Position numbers and translations under genes: made by a program
From: Bacteroidia bacterium
GTDB taxonomy: Bacteria; Bacteroidota; Bacteroidia; JABEUT01
DNA length: 19,952 nucleotides
Reading direction: 5' to 3'
Assembly: GCA_013044305.1 (NCBI GenBank)
Contig: JABEUT010000130.1
Coordinates: 1 to 19,952, forward strand
Notes under the pieces: generated by a model
Databases searched by the model: none
The model's input: the letters and a program-made list of their open reading frames with translations, nothing else
Told to the model about the DNA's origin: nothing
Shown here: positions 1 through 7,622 of the stretch, one piece after another
Position numbering within the stretch: position 1 is the stretch's first letter
How the letters are laid out: every line of letters starts with the position of its first letter

Positions 1-18
1 CAAATAAGGTTTGAATGC

Positions 19-609
19 ATGAAAACCATAAAAATTACCAATGCTGATATTCTGTCACTACTCGAAGCAGAAGCCTCCATTTTTCCGAAATATGCAACTC
101 AAATATTAAACCTTGCCAATCAAAATGCGCAGGGCACAAGACCTTCGGTGGTAGGTCAGATGAGCGATTTAATTCAGGAATTTCCGGGAGTTAAATTAAA
201 AGAATGGGAAGAATGGTATTTGGATAAGCATCCGGAAGCGCTGGAACTTGCAGCCAATAAAATTTTTGAAATGGTAAAACATTTTAAAGACGTAATGACA
301 CAGATTGACCGTGAAATGGTTGAAAAATGGGTAAGGGATTTAGTAATAGTAAAAACATTTATTGGATTAAAATTCCAGGAAGCTATTTTAAAAAGCGTTG
401 CCGCTAATTTTAGTTCTTCATTCCGACTCGCTACACCGGATGAGGAATCAAAGGGTATTGATGGATTTATAGCTGATAAAGCTGTAAGCATTAAACCTAC
501 TTCATACGATTCAAAAAAATCACTCGCAGAAAATATTGAAGTTCCTATCATATTTTATGAAAAGGTAAAAGATGGCATTAGAATTTCATTTGATGATTCT
601 ATCATTTGA
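19..609 (+). CDS. MjaI-type type II restriction endonuclease
   Basis: A 196-residue protein that I recognise as the MjaI restriction endonuclease family (RE_MjaI), whose founding enzyme cuts CTAG. The family block around residues 31-55 is clear (NLANQNAQGTRP followed by VVGQMSDLIQEF). The catalytic core looks like a PD-(D/E)xK variant: a helix with Q120-E121, then D148 in GIDGF, then V156-S-I-K159-P, so Ser replaces the usual acidic residue of the ExK pair; this assignment is inference. The ATG at 19 fits the family N-terminus (KITNADI), with AAGG at 6-9 as a weak ribosome site, although the frame is open to base 1. The cognate methyltransferase should lie off the left edge; TAA at 5-7 or TGA at 12-14 could be its stop. 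The gene is visibly more AT-rich than its neighbours (38% and 32% GC in two sampled 60-base lines, against 53% inside the aminotransferase), which suggests horizontal acquisition. Family confidence is high; specificity is inferred. Confidence 0.85.
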   Translation: MKTIKITNADILSLLEAEASIFPKYATQILNLANQNAQGTRPSVVGQMSDLIQEFPGVKLKEWEEWYLDKHPEALELAANKIFEMVKHFKDVMTQIDREMVEKWVRDLVIVKTFIGLKFQEAILKSVAANFSSSFRLATPDEESKGIDGFIADKAVSIKPTSYDSKKSLAENIEVPIIFYEKVKDGIRISFDDSII

Positions 610-670
610 TACTTTCGAATTAGCATGACTAAACTAACCGGGGAAACAATTTCGCACCAATAGACGGAAA

Positions 671-719
671 CCAGAGATGGCTTATGCATCCGCCTACCGG
701 CGGACTCATCGCAATGACC
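671..719. repeat. possible interspersed repeat with GC-rich hairpin
   Basis: In the otherwise AT-rich spacer downstream of the endonuclease sits a GC-rich block with a perfect 6-bp stem, TCCGCC (689-694) and GGCGGA (699-704), around a TACC loop. It is flanked by CCAGAGATGG on the left and TCGCAATGACC on the right. From memory, short elements ending in CTCGCAATGAC-like strings with a palindromic middle are scattered in many copies in bacterial intergenic regions. There is only this copy in the window, so the repeat status is inference. The 3' side lacks a T-run, so it is not a good intrinsic terminator. Confidence 0.4.
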
Positions 720-774
720 TTGTAACTGTCCCTTAACAAATTCGTTAAAATTGATGTTAAGAAATAGTGAAATG

Positions 775-803
775 TTTGTAATTGGAATTAGTTAATAAGT
801 TTG
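775..803 (+). promoter_or_regulatory. candidate Bacteroidota promoter, upstream of aminotransferase
   Basis: TTTG at 775-778 and TAAGTTTG at 796-803 match the Bacteroidota -33 (TTTG/TTG) and -7 (TAnnTTTG) elements with a 17-base spacer. It would drive the aminotransferase and manC. A second candidate lies 33 bases further on, and the two may be alternatives. Confidence 0.4.
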
Positions 804-807
804 AAGA

Positions 808-836
808 TTGGCAGTTCATTGAGATTCGTAAATTTG
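808..836 (+). promoter_or_regulatory. candidate Bacteroidota promoter, proximal to aminotransferase
   Basis: TTG at 808-810 and TAAATTTG at 829-836 match the -33 and -7 elements with an 18-base spacer. A start roughly 5-7 bases past the -7 box would leave a very short leader of about a dozen bases before the ATG at 856. Confidence 0.4.
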
Positions 837-855
837 TCCGCATAATAGGTTTACC

Positions 856-2154
856 ATGAGCACCACAATTACCAAAACTGCCGTATCGGAACTGAACTTA
901 TCAAAAATGGCGGAGAACCTGATAGGCTCCGAAATACTCAAGCTGTCGGGCGAAATAAATGAAAGGATACGCAACGGCGAAAAGATAGCCAACTACACGG
1001 TAGGCGATTTCAATCCTGCCATCTTTCCTCTTCCCGACGAATTCCGTAAGGAAATTATTGCGGCATACAACGACAACCACTCCAATTACCCTCCTTCCGA
1101 CGGAATACTCGCACTACGGCAATCAGTGGCAAGATTTTTGCAGCAGAGGCTTGGTTTAGACTATTCGCCGCAAAGTGAAATTCTTATAGCAGGAGGCGCC
1201 CGCCCCATCATCTATGCAGCCTACAGAGCAATCATAGATCCGGGCGACCACGTATTCTACCCAGCCCCGTCGTGGAACAACAACCACTACATACACCTTA
1301 CCGGTGCAAAACCGGTAATGATGGAAGCCAAGGCCGAAAACAACTTTATGCCCACCGCGGACGACCTGCTGCCCCATATCGGCAAGCTGCAGCTTATCTC
1401 GCTCTGTTCGCCCCAGAACCCTACCGGAACCATTTTCACCAAAGAAGGGCTGGAAGCAATCTGCCAGATTATATTGCAGGAAAACAAACGGCGCGGAGGC
1501 AAAAAGAAACCGGTTTACCTGATCTACGATCAGGTGTACAACCAGCTAACCTATGGTGATGCAAAGCACTACAACCCCGTAACCCTCTGCCCCGAAATAC
1601 GCGACTATGTAATATTTGTCGACGGCATAAGCAAATCGCTCGCCGCTACCGGCGTGCGTATAGGCTGGAGCATGGGCAACCAGAAAGTAATGGATAAAAT
1701 GAAATCCATCATCGGGCACGTGGGCGCCTGGGCGCCGAAAGCCGAACAGGTTGCACTCGCCAATTACCTTGACAATACCGCAGCAGTAGATTCGTTCATG
1801 GAAGAATTCAAAGACAAGCTGTCGCAAAGGCTCCGCGCCTTCTACAACGGCTTCATGGAACTGAAAAAGGAAGGGTTCCGCGTAAATGCCATAGCGCCCC
1901 AGGCAGCCATCTACCTTACCGTTCAGTTCAGCCTGAAAGGGATGAAGACCCCTGACGGGAACACCCTTGCGGGCACAACCGACATTACCCGCTTTCTGCT
2001 TCAGGAGGCCAAACTCGCTCTGGTGCCGTTTTACGCCTTTGGCGCCTCGCCCGAATCATCGTGGTACCGCCTGTCGGTGGGCACAGCCGACCTCAACGGC
2101 ATACCCGCGGTGATAGCCCTGCTCCGCTCCGCTTTACAACAGCTGAAACCCTGA
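856..2154 (+). CDS. PLP-dependent aminotransferase, class I/II fold
   Basis: A 432-residue fold-type I aminotransferase that should move an amino group between an amino acid and a 2-oxo acid in the cytoplasm. The usual landmarks are all visible: a glycine-rich IAGGARP near 111-117, NPTG with N188, YDQVY with D225 (pairs with the PLP ring nitrogen), S259-K260 in GISKSLAATGVRIGW with K260 as the Schiff-base lysine and R268 nearby, and a C-terminal YRLSVG arginine that would hold the substrate carboxylate. Length and domain order are normal and nothing is missing. The N-terminus (KTAVSELNLSKMAENLIGSE) is familiar from Bacteroidota homologues of unassigned substrate, so I do not name a substrate. 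The ATG at 856 has no strong Shine-Dalgarno, as usual in this phylum. manC follows after 7 bases, implying co-transcription, but no shared pathway is evident. Confidence 0.93.
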   Translation: MSTTITKTAVSELNLSKMAENLIGSEILKLSGEINERIRNGEKIANYTVGDFNPAIFPLPDEFRKEIIAAYNDNHSNYPPSDGILALRQSVARFLQQRLGLDYSPQSEILIAGGARPIIYAAYRAIIDPGDHVFYPAPSWNNNHYIHLTGAKPVMMEAKAENNFMPTADDLLPHIGKLQLISLCSPQNPTGTIFTKEGLEAICQIILQENKRRGGKKKPVYLIYDQVYNQLTYGDAKHYNPVTLCPEIRDYVIFVDGISKSLAATGVRIGWSMGNQKVMDKMKSIIGHVGAWAPKAEQVALANYLDNTAAVDSFMEEFKDKLSQRLRAFYNGFMELKKEGFRVNAIAPQAAIYLTVQFSLKGMKTPDGNTLAGTTDITRFLLQEAKLALVPFYAFGASPESSWYRLSVGTADLNGIPAVIALLRSALQQLKP

Positions 2155-2161
2155 AAACCTT

Positions 2162-3253
2162 ATGAACCACCACTACTGCACCATAATGGCAGGCGGTGTA
2201 GGCAGCCGCTTCTGGCCCATGAGCCGCTCCACCCACCCCAAACAATTCATTGATGTGCTTGGAACAGGCAAAAGCCTCTTGCAGCAGACATACCACCGCT
2301 ATGCCGGACACCTTTGCCCGCCCGAAAACATTATTGTGGTTACCCATGCCGCTTACAGGGAACTCGTAAAAAAACAACTGCCTCATCTGCCGGATGAAAA
2401 TATCTTTTGTGAACCGCAAAGGAAAAACACAGCCCCCTGTATCGCCTACGCCTCGTACAAAATTGCAGGCAAAGACCCGAAAGCGCTCATTGCCGTAGCC
2501 CCTTCCGACCATCTTATCCTGAAGGAAAAAACATTCGTGAAAGCCATGAAGTCATGTTACGCCAAAGCCGCTTCCGAAGACTGCCTCATTACCCTCGGCA
2601 TACGGCCCATGCGCCCCGACACGGGTTACGGATATATTCAATTCAACGAACCGGAGGTAAAAGAAAAAGACCCGCGCATAAAAAAAGTAAAAACATTTAC
2701 CGAAAAACCCGATATGGAAATGGCGCAGTTCTTTCTGCAAAGCGGCGACTTTTTATGGAATTCGGGCATTTTTGTATGGAGCGTGAGCAGCATCATTAAG
2801 GCATTTGAAAAGTACCTGCCCGAAGAAGCCGCACTATTCCGCAACGGGCACGACCTGTATTATACGCCGGCAGAAACCAAATACATAGAAAGGGTGTATG
2901 AGCAGTGCAAAAATATTTCGATAGATTACGGAGTAATGGAAAAGGTTCAGAACGCTTATGTAAGAAGTTCGGCCATAGGCTGGAGCGACCTCGGCACCTG
3001 GGGTTCGCTCTACCAGCATATTGATAAAGACAAAAACGGCAACGCCGTTATCGGCAAAAACGTGATGCTCCACCAGAGCAGCGGCTGCATAGTGCATGTA
3101 CCGAAAAATAAACTTGTGGTGATGGAAGGACTTGAAGATTATATAGTGGTAGAGGCGGAGGATATACTCCTCATCTGCAAAAAACAGGACGAGCAGCAGA
3201 TACGCAACTTTGTGAACGAGGTAAAGGCGCAGAAAGGCGAAAAATTCGTTTGA
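2162..3253 (+). CDS. manC: mannose-1-phosphate guanylyltransferase
   Basis: A 363-residue cytoplasmic nucleotidyltransferase that makes GDP-mannose from mannose-1-phosphate and GTP, the donor for mannosyl glycans and precursor of GDP-fucose in capsule, O-antigen or glycoprotein sugars. Diagnostic motifs are MAGGVGSRFWPMSR at 9-22 with PKQF at 26-29 (nucleotide binding), PSDH at 114-117 (metal/product site), GYGYI at 155-159, FTEKPD at 179-184, WNSGIF at 199-204, SIDYGVMEK at 253-261 and WSDLGTW at 274-280. It is the short form: there is no C-terminal phosphomannose isomerase domain, unlike bifunctional ManC/AlgA proteins. It lies 7 bases after the aminotransferase gene, probably in the same transcript. 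Its stop is only 4 bases from the stop of the converging DUF6155-like gene, so there is no room for a terminator between them. Confidence 0.95.
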   Translation: MNHHYCTIMAGGVGSRFWPMSRSTHPKQFIDVLGTGKSLLQQTYHRYAGHLCPPENIIVVTHAAYRELVKKQLPHLPDENIFCEPQRKNTAPCIAYASYKIAGKDPKALIAVAPSDHLILKEKTFVKAMKSCYAKAASEDCLITLGIRPMRPDTGYGYIQFNEPEVKEKDPRIKKVKTFTEKPDMEMAQFFLQSGDFLWNSGIFVWSVSSIIKAFEKYLPEEAALFRNGHDLYYTPAETKYIERVYEQCKNISIDYGVMEKVQNAYVRSSAIGWSDLGTWGSLYQHIDKDKNGNAVIGKNVMLHQSSGCIVHVPKNKLVVMEGLEDYIVVEAEDILLICKKQDEQQIRNFVNEVKAQKGEKFV

Positions 3254-3257
3254 GGCT

Positions 3258-3752
3258 TCAGCGGCGCAACAGGGCTTCCAAACGGGCCGTCAGATCCTGC
3301 CTTCCTGCTTCCGATGCAGCCAGTATCAGCATTACGCGCTCCCTGTGCTCTTCCCATACAATGTCCGGTTCCATCAGCTCCATAGCTTCATCAAAGGTGG
3401 ATATAATACAGCGGTAAAATGTGGCCGTTCGCCTATTATTCCGTTTTACAGCCTCCAGCCCGCACTCCACCCTGTGCAGCATCAGGTCTATGGTGTCGTA
3501 TTCCGATACGCTTATTTTTTTAAACCCGCTTATCAGCCTGTTCAGGTTTATATTGGTGGTGCGTTCCTTAGGGTTAGGGGCGGCGTAGGCTTTCTCTATC
3601 TTCCTTTTGTACTGCGCCAGCAATGGGTTTGCCTCCCCGGCCAGTTCCGCCTTGTAATACTCTTTTACAACGGAAAATTTGTTGAAAAGCTGAACCACCT
3701 CGTCAATAATATCCTGCTTTTCCAGCCTGTTCAGGTGCCCTAGTAGGTTCAT
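3258..3752 (-). CDS. DUF6155-like small helical protein
   Basis: A 164-residue, charged, mostly helical protein with no signal peptide or membrane segment, so probably cytoplasmic. From memory it resembles DUF6155, a family of unknown function common in Bacteroidota; the matching features are the N-terminal LxxLEKQDIIDEVVQLF helix, a following KFSVVKEYY, and a central helix ending in DLMLHRVECGLE. No catalytic motif is evident and I propose no function. I chose the ATG at 3752; a TTG six codons upstream (3770) is possible. The ATG is favoured because an 11-codon open frame with a strong ribosome site ends one base before it (TAA-A-ATG), which would allow coupled translation. The gene lies 72 bases after the large T9SS-type gene and may be read from the same transcript. 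The family name is less certain than the existence of the gene. Confidence 0.75.
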   Translation of the reverse strand: MNLLGHLNRLEKQDIIDEVVQLFNKFSVVKEYYKAELAGEANPLLAQYKRKIEKAYAAPNPKERTTNINLNRLISGFKKISVSEYDTIDLMLHRVECGLEAVKRNNRRTATFYRCIISTFDEAMELMEPDIVWEEHRERVMLILAASEAGRQDLTARLEALLRR

Positions 3753-3753
3753 T

Positions 3754-3789
3754 TTAGACAGCCTGCTCAAATGATCTCTGTATTTTCAT
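3754..3789 (-). other. 11-codon leader-like ORF before the DUF6155-like gene
   Basis: On the minus strand ATG at 3789-3787 opens an 11-residue frame (MKIQRSFEQAV) that stops with TAA at 3756-3754, one base before the ATG of the DUF6155-like gene. It is preceded at four bases by AAGGAG. It could be a translated leader peptide that delivers ribosomes to the downstream start, or a chance frame. The peptide has no recognisable stalling or attenuation motif. Confidence 0.3.
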
Positions 3790-3793
3790 GTTG

Positions 3794-3799
3794 CTCCTT
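3794..3799 (-). promoter_or_regulatory. strong Shine-Dalgarno AAGGAG
   Basis: Reading the minus strand, AAGGAG is followed after CAAC by ATG at 3789. This is the strongest Shine-Dalgarno match I noticed in the window, where most starts have none. It points at the 11-codon ORF rather than directly at the DUF6155-like ATG, which is 41 bases beyond it. Confidence 0.45.
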
Positions 3800-3824
3800 A
3801 TCCGCCAATAACCACGCCCTGGCC

Positions 3825-6800
3825 TTACTGATTCCGCAGCAGCTGCAAAAATCCGTCGGCGCTTTTCTGTTCGTTCTTATAATTGCAGTAGTTGACGATG
3901 TAATAATAAACCCCGTCGGAAGCCTTCCTGCCTGTTTGATGTATAATGCCATCCCAGCCTATATGCGCGTCGTTTGACTGAAAGACAAGTTGCCCCCATC
4001 TGTTATAAATATTCGCCTGAAAACATTTAGCGCCGAGTATTGAAACAAACCAGACATCGTCTTTGCCGTCGCCGTTGGGTGTAAAAACATTGGGTATGTA
4101 AATTCCGTTGCAGTCGTCCATGTTCACCTTCACTTCCTGCATAGGGCTTACACAACCACCGTAAGCCGACTGCACGTAATATACGGCATCGGAATCGAGC
4201 ACAGGAGTAGTGTAGGTGCTTCCCGTGGCGAGCGGCGTTCCACCCAGGGGCGACAGGTACCAGCTCAAGGTTGGCTTGCCTGTTGCCGACAGGGTTACCC
4301 ATTCGTAGGGGCACATACTTGTATCGGGCACCAGGGGTGCAGGAATGTTGTTCGGTGTAACATCAAAGCTCATTGTATCCTGGGCTTTACACCCGCTGGA
4401 ATCGGTTGCAATAAGTGTATATGTGCCGGAGGCGCTTACCGTATAGGTGGGGCCTGCTACATTAACCGGAAGCCACAGGTAACCAGCCATTCCGCTGTTG
4501 GCGGTAAGTATGGCCGTGGTATCTGCGCAAAATACATGCGGCTGGTTCGAACTGATCTTGGCCACCGGGTAGGATACGCTGATGGTAAAGGGCAGAGATG
4601 TGGTTATTCCGCAGGAAGTAACCGTGCAGGTATAGGTGCCCGGCGTTTTTATATACAGCACGCTGTCGGACCCGCTCAAGGGTGCGCCCCACTGTATCAC
4701 GCTGCCTTCCGAGGCATACACGCTCACCCGCGCCGAATCGCCCTGGCATATATGGTTGTTGGGCCCCACCTGTATATATGGAGTGGCATAAAGGGTAACC
4801 ACCAAAGTATTGGATAATATATTGTGGCAGTAGGCAGTATCCGAAATATTGCAGTAGTAAGAGCCCGGGAGCTTCACCCATATCTTGTTGGTATCTCCGC
4901 CAATCTGCCCCGAGGGCCCGTACCATTGAAAGCTACCCGGTCCGCCGCTTACCGTAAGCTCAATGGAATCGCCCGGGCAAATTAACAGGTTGCCGCCCGA
5001 AGTAACGGTGAAGACAGGCGACTGCTTGTACGACACCACCACGTTCGCCATTACCGTAACCTTGCAGCCATAGGCGTTGGTTACCGACGAGGTGATGGAG
5101 TATGCGCCGGCAAATACCCATATACTGTCCTTGGTGCTGCCGTTGGACCAAATGAACGCAGCAGTGTCATGAGCCACAAGCAAGGTAGAGTCGCCCTGGC
5201 AGATCTGGGTTACCCCTGTTATGGAAACAGGCCCCAGCTTAGGCAGCGGATATAAACGCACGTACACCGAATCGCGGACTATTTTGGTGAGTGTATCGCA
5301 GGCATTTGCCCTGTAAATGGTATCGGTTATCTGGTACCAGCCCGAATCGGAGGGAATGAAAGTATTCAGGTCGGGGCAGCTTGTAATGTGCTGGTACGAA
5401 ATTGAATTAGGCTTTGCGCCCCATCGGTTGGAGGTATAGTTGAAAGGCGGCATGCACAAATTCACGTTCCCCGAAGGGTTGCTTATGGAATCGTAGGCAA
5501 ACATTGTAAAGTGATCGTTCTGGCAGATGCGCACGGTGTCGCGGTTGCAGGTGAGGCATTCCAACTTCGGACCAATATTCACCAGCGGACTGTCCAGGGT
5601 TACCTGCACGCAGGTGGAGTTGGTGCAGCCCTGCGAATTTTTTACATTGAAACAATACATACCGTTCTTTTTTGCCTCTACAGATAAGGTAGTTGCGGTA
5701 CTGCCCCCCGACCAGAAGTAGGAGTATCCGCCATAACCTCCGCCTGTAAGCTGCACCGAGTCGGCGCAGATGTGAATGGGCCTGGGGCTGTAGCTTTGGT
5801 TGTTAATCACCACATTATCCGAAATATTCGGGGCGGCGGGCGGCGGCAGCATCTTCACATATACGCTGTCCTTACTCATCAGGCACCCGTCGGCCGACCT
5901 TTCGGTAACCGAATACCAGCCCTGCGAAAAAACAGGTGTGTAAGTGCCCGACTGCATATTGGACCACAGGAAGGTAACATAGGGGCCTACCGCGCTGCAT
6001 ATCCTCGGCGTGGCTGTTATGTAGTTGCCGGAACAAAGGCTCACCGTATCGGGGCAGGTGGTGTCTATGCAAACGCCCACCATGGGCCGGTTGCAGTTGT
6101 TGCCGCTGCGCACATAAAAATCGTAAGGCTGCCGGTTCAGGTCCACGGGTTTTGCAATAAAGGCGTCGAGGCTGCCTGCGGCGTTGAACTGGGCGAAACG
6201 CCCGTAATTGGCATCGGAGCAATAGCTGGTGTTGCACCCTGTATCGAAATTAACATTGTAGCCTGCAAAATTATGCTCGCAGGGCACAATCATGTCCTGA
6301 TCGAAACTGCCGGTAAGGTATATGTCGCCAGTCTGGTCAACCGCAATTCCGTTGGCATAATTGTTGCCGTGTCCTCCTATTTGCCTGCTCCACTGCCAGG
6401 CCCCGCCTTGGGAGTATCCGGCGGAAAACACATCCCATGAACCAACGGAGTTGAAGGTACCTTGTCCGTAGCGGTCGGCATAACCGTTCAGCAAACATTC
6501 AAAGTTACCCGTTATACAGGCATTGCCGGAAGCATCGGTGCTGATGCTGTTGGAGGTGATAGAATTTTTTGAGCCGTCGGCTGCAGCCCAGAGCAAGGCC
6601 CCGCCGGAGCTGTATTTTGCCACGAAAATATCATTGGGATATGCGTTGGAGAGGTTTACGTTGGGCGAACCGAAAAAAGTGAGCACCCCTCCGAAATTGC
6701 CCGTGATAAGCACATTGGAAGCGTTATCTGTGGTTATAGCGTTGGCAACATTATAGGTGCCGCCGCCTGCCATGGTAAACCATTGCTCGGTGCCTGTGCT

Positions 6801-7622
6801 GCTGTACTTTATAAGAAATATGGCGTCGTAAAAAGAGGAATAGTGAACCTGGTCGAAGGTAATGGTATCGCTGAACTGCCCGGTTACATAAACGTTATCC
6901 GATCCGTCGCAGGCTATGCCTATACCGCGGTCGGTATGCAGCCCCACACCCGATTTTGCCCACAAAAAAGCTCCTGTCGAGCCGTTGAGTTTAGCGGTAA
7001 ATACATTTACGTTGCCGCCGGAGGCTGTAAGATTGGTAGCACCAAAGGCGGCAGTTCCGGCAAACTGCCCTGTAATAACCACATTGCCGCTTTTATCCAC
7101 CGCTATTGAATTGGCTATATCTGCAACGGGGCCTCCGCAGGTAGCCAGCCACAATACGTTTCCGTTCGGATCGTATTTTACCACATAGGCATCGGATGAG
7201 CCCGCAGCCGTTACGGTATAAGTTCCGAAAACTGCGGTTCCGAAATAATATCCTGTTACATAACTGTTGCCGTTGGCGTCGGCCGCTATGGCAAGCCCTC
7301 TGTCTGCTCCTCCGTCGCCACCCTTTTCAGCCCACTGAACCACTCCGGAATTGTTTGTTTTTACCGTAAATACATCGCTTACCCCTGCGGCAGTCAGGTT
7401 AACGGCTCCGAATGTGGCGAAACCGGTAAAATAACCCGTTGTATAGGTATTCCCGTTTGCATCTGTGGCTATCGCCGCTCCTTCATTGATGGAGGTGCTT
7501 GCCGCTTTCTGCATCCAGTAGGTTTGCGCAAACGACGGTTTGCCGCTGCAAATAAAAAACAGGAACCCTGCGGTAAGCCGTATAAGGACGGATATGCGCT
7601 GGTACAGATTCATCATATTCAT
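3825..7622 (-). CDS. T9SS cargo-like protein: SBBP propeller, Ig/PKD-like modules, CHU_C sorting domain
   Basis: A 1265-residue exported protein. From ATG 7622 the N-terminus is a clean signal peptide: basic n-region, hydrophobic LTAGFLFFICSG, and an AQ|TYW cleavage site near residue 33. A longer frame from TTG 7655 exists but would bury the signal; ATGs at 7616 and 7613 are also possible. Residues about 51-500 hold seven copies of an SBBP-like repeat (pattern D-x-x-G-N-x-Y-x-T-G-x-F) spaced 60-66 residues, enough for a seven-bladed propeller. Residues about 520-1170 hold roughly eight Ig/PKD-like modules of 70-90 residues with recurrent ICxGDS and GC cysteines. The last 95 residues, with NVFTPNGDGKDD and YNRWGQLVF, form the gliding-motility-associated C-terminal (CHU_C, type B) domain that directs export through the type IX system. 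The protein should be at the cell surface or released; adhesion or polymer binding is likely, but no catalytic domain is seen. The gene is intact. Confidence 0.9.
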   Translation of the reverse strand: MNMMNLYQRISVLIRLTAGFLFFICSGKPSFAQTYWMQKAASTSINEGAAIATDANGNTYTTGYFTGFATFGAVNLTAAGVSDVFTVKTNNSGVVQWAEKGGDGGADRGLAIAADANGNSYVTGYYFGTAVFGTYTVTAAGSSDAYVVKYDPNGNVLWLATCGGPVADIANSIAVDKSGNVVITGQFAGTAAFGATNLTASGGNVNVFTAKLNGSTGAFLWAKSGVGLHTDRGIGIACDGSDNVYVTGQFSDTITFDQVHYSSFYDAIFLIKYSSTGTEQWFTMAGGGTYNVANAITTDNASNVLITGNFGGVLTFFGSPNVNLSNAYPNDIFVAKYSSGGALLWAAADGSKNSITSNSISTDASGNACITGNFECLLNGYADRYGQGTFNSVGSWDVFSAGYSQGGAWQWSRQIGGHGNNYANGIAVDQTGDIYLTGSFDQDMIVPCEHNFAGYNVNFDTGCNTSYCSDANYGRFAQFNAAGSLDAFIAKPVDLNRQPYDFYVRSGNNCNRPMVGVCIDTTCPDTVSLCSGNYITATPRICSAVGPYVTFLWSNMQSGTYTPVFSQGWYSVTERSADGCLMSKDSVYVKMLPPPAAPNISDNVVINNQSYSPRPIHICADSVQLTGGGYGGYSYFWSGGSTATTLSVEAKKNGMYCFNVKNSQGCTNSTCVQVTLDSPLVNIGPKLECLTCNRDTVRICQNDHFTMFAYDSISNPSGNVNLCMPPFNYTSNRWGAKPNSISYQHITSCPDLNTFIPSDSGWYQITDTIYRANACDTLTKIVRDSVYVRLYPLPKLGPVSITGVTQICQGDSTLLVAHDTAAFIWSNGSTKDSIWVFAGAYSITSSVTNAYGCKVTVMANVVVSYKQSPVFTVTSGGNLLICPGDSIELTVSGGPGSFQWYGPSGQIGGDTNKIWVKLPGSYYCNISDTAYCHNILSNTLVVTLYATPYIQVGPNNHICQGDSARVSVYASEGSVIQWGAPLSGSDSVLYIKTPGTYTCTVTSCGITTSLPFTISVSYPVAKISSNQPHVFCADTTAILTANSGMAGYLWLPVNVAGPTYTVSASGTYTLIATDSSGCKAQDTMSFDVTPNNIPAPLVPDTSMCPYEWVTLSATGKPTLSWYLSPLGGTPLATGSTYTTPVLDSDAVYYVQSAYGGCVSPMQEVKVNMDDCNGIYIPNVFTPNGDGKDDVWFVSILGAKCFQANIYNRWGQLVFQSNDAHIGWDGIIHQTGRKASDGVYYYIVNYCNYKNEQKSADGFLQLLRNQ
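6134..7472 (-). repeat. seven tandem SBBP-type coding repeats
   Basis: Seven degenerate in-frame repeats of about 180-200 bases encode DANGNTYTTG, DANGNSYVTG, DKSGNVVITG, DGSDNVYVTG, DNASNVLITG, DASGNACITG and DQTGDIYLTG. Successive Asp residues lie 61, 61, 63, 60, 64 and 66 residues apart. The copies are divergent at DNA level, so this is an old protein repeat and not a recent expansion. Confidence 0.85.

Noticed and set aside
733..748. TTAAC/GTTAA inverted repeat as a terminator of the endonuclease gene
   Set aside because: Five-base AT-rich arms with no T-run; too weak to end transcription.
3767..3952. 61-codon minus-strand frame overlapping the end of the T9SS-type gene
   Set aside because: Mostly inside the sorting domain in another frame, no motif, and no sensible start context.
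5772..6440. 222-codon plus-strand open frame within the T9SS-type gene
   Set aside because: Shadow of a GC-rich, stop-poor coding repeat; the minus-strand frame has a signal peptide, repeats and a sorting domain.
6134..7472. Tandem repeats as a CRISPR or recombinational cassette
   Set aside because: The copies are in-frame protein repeats with divergent DNA, not identical direct repeats with unique spacers.
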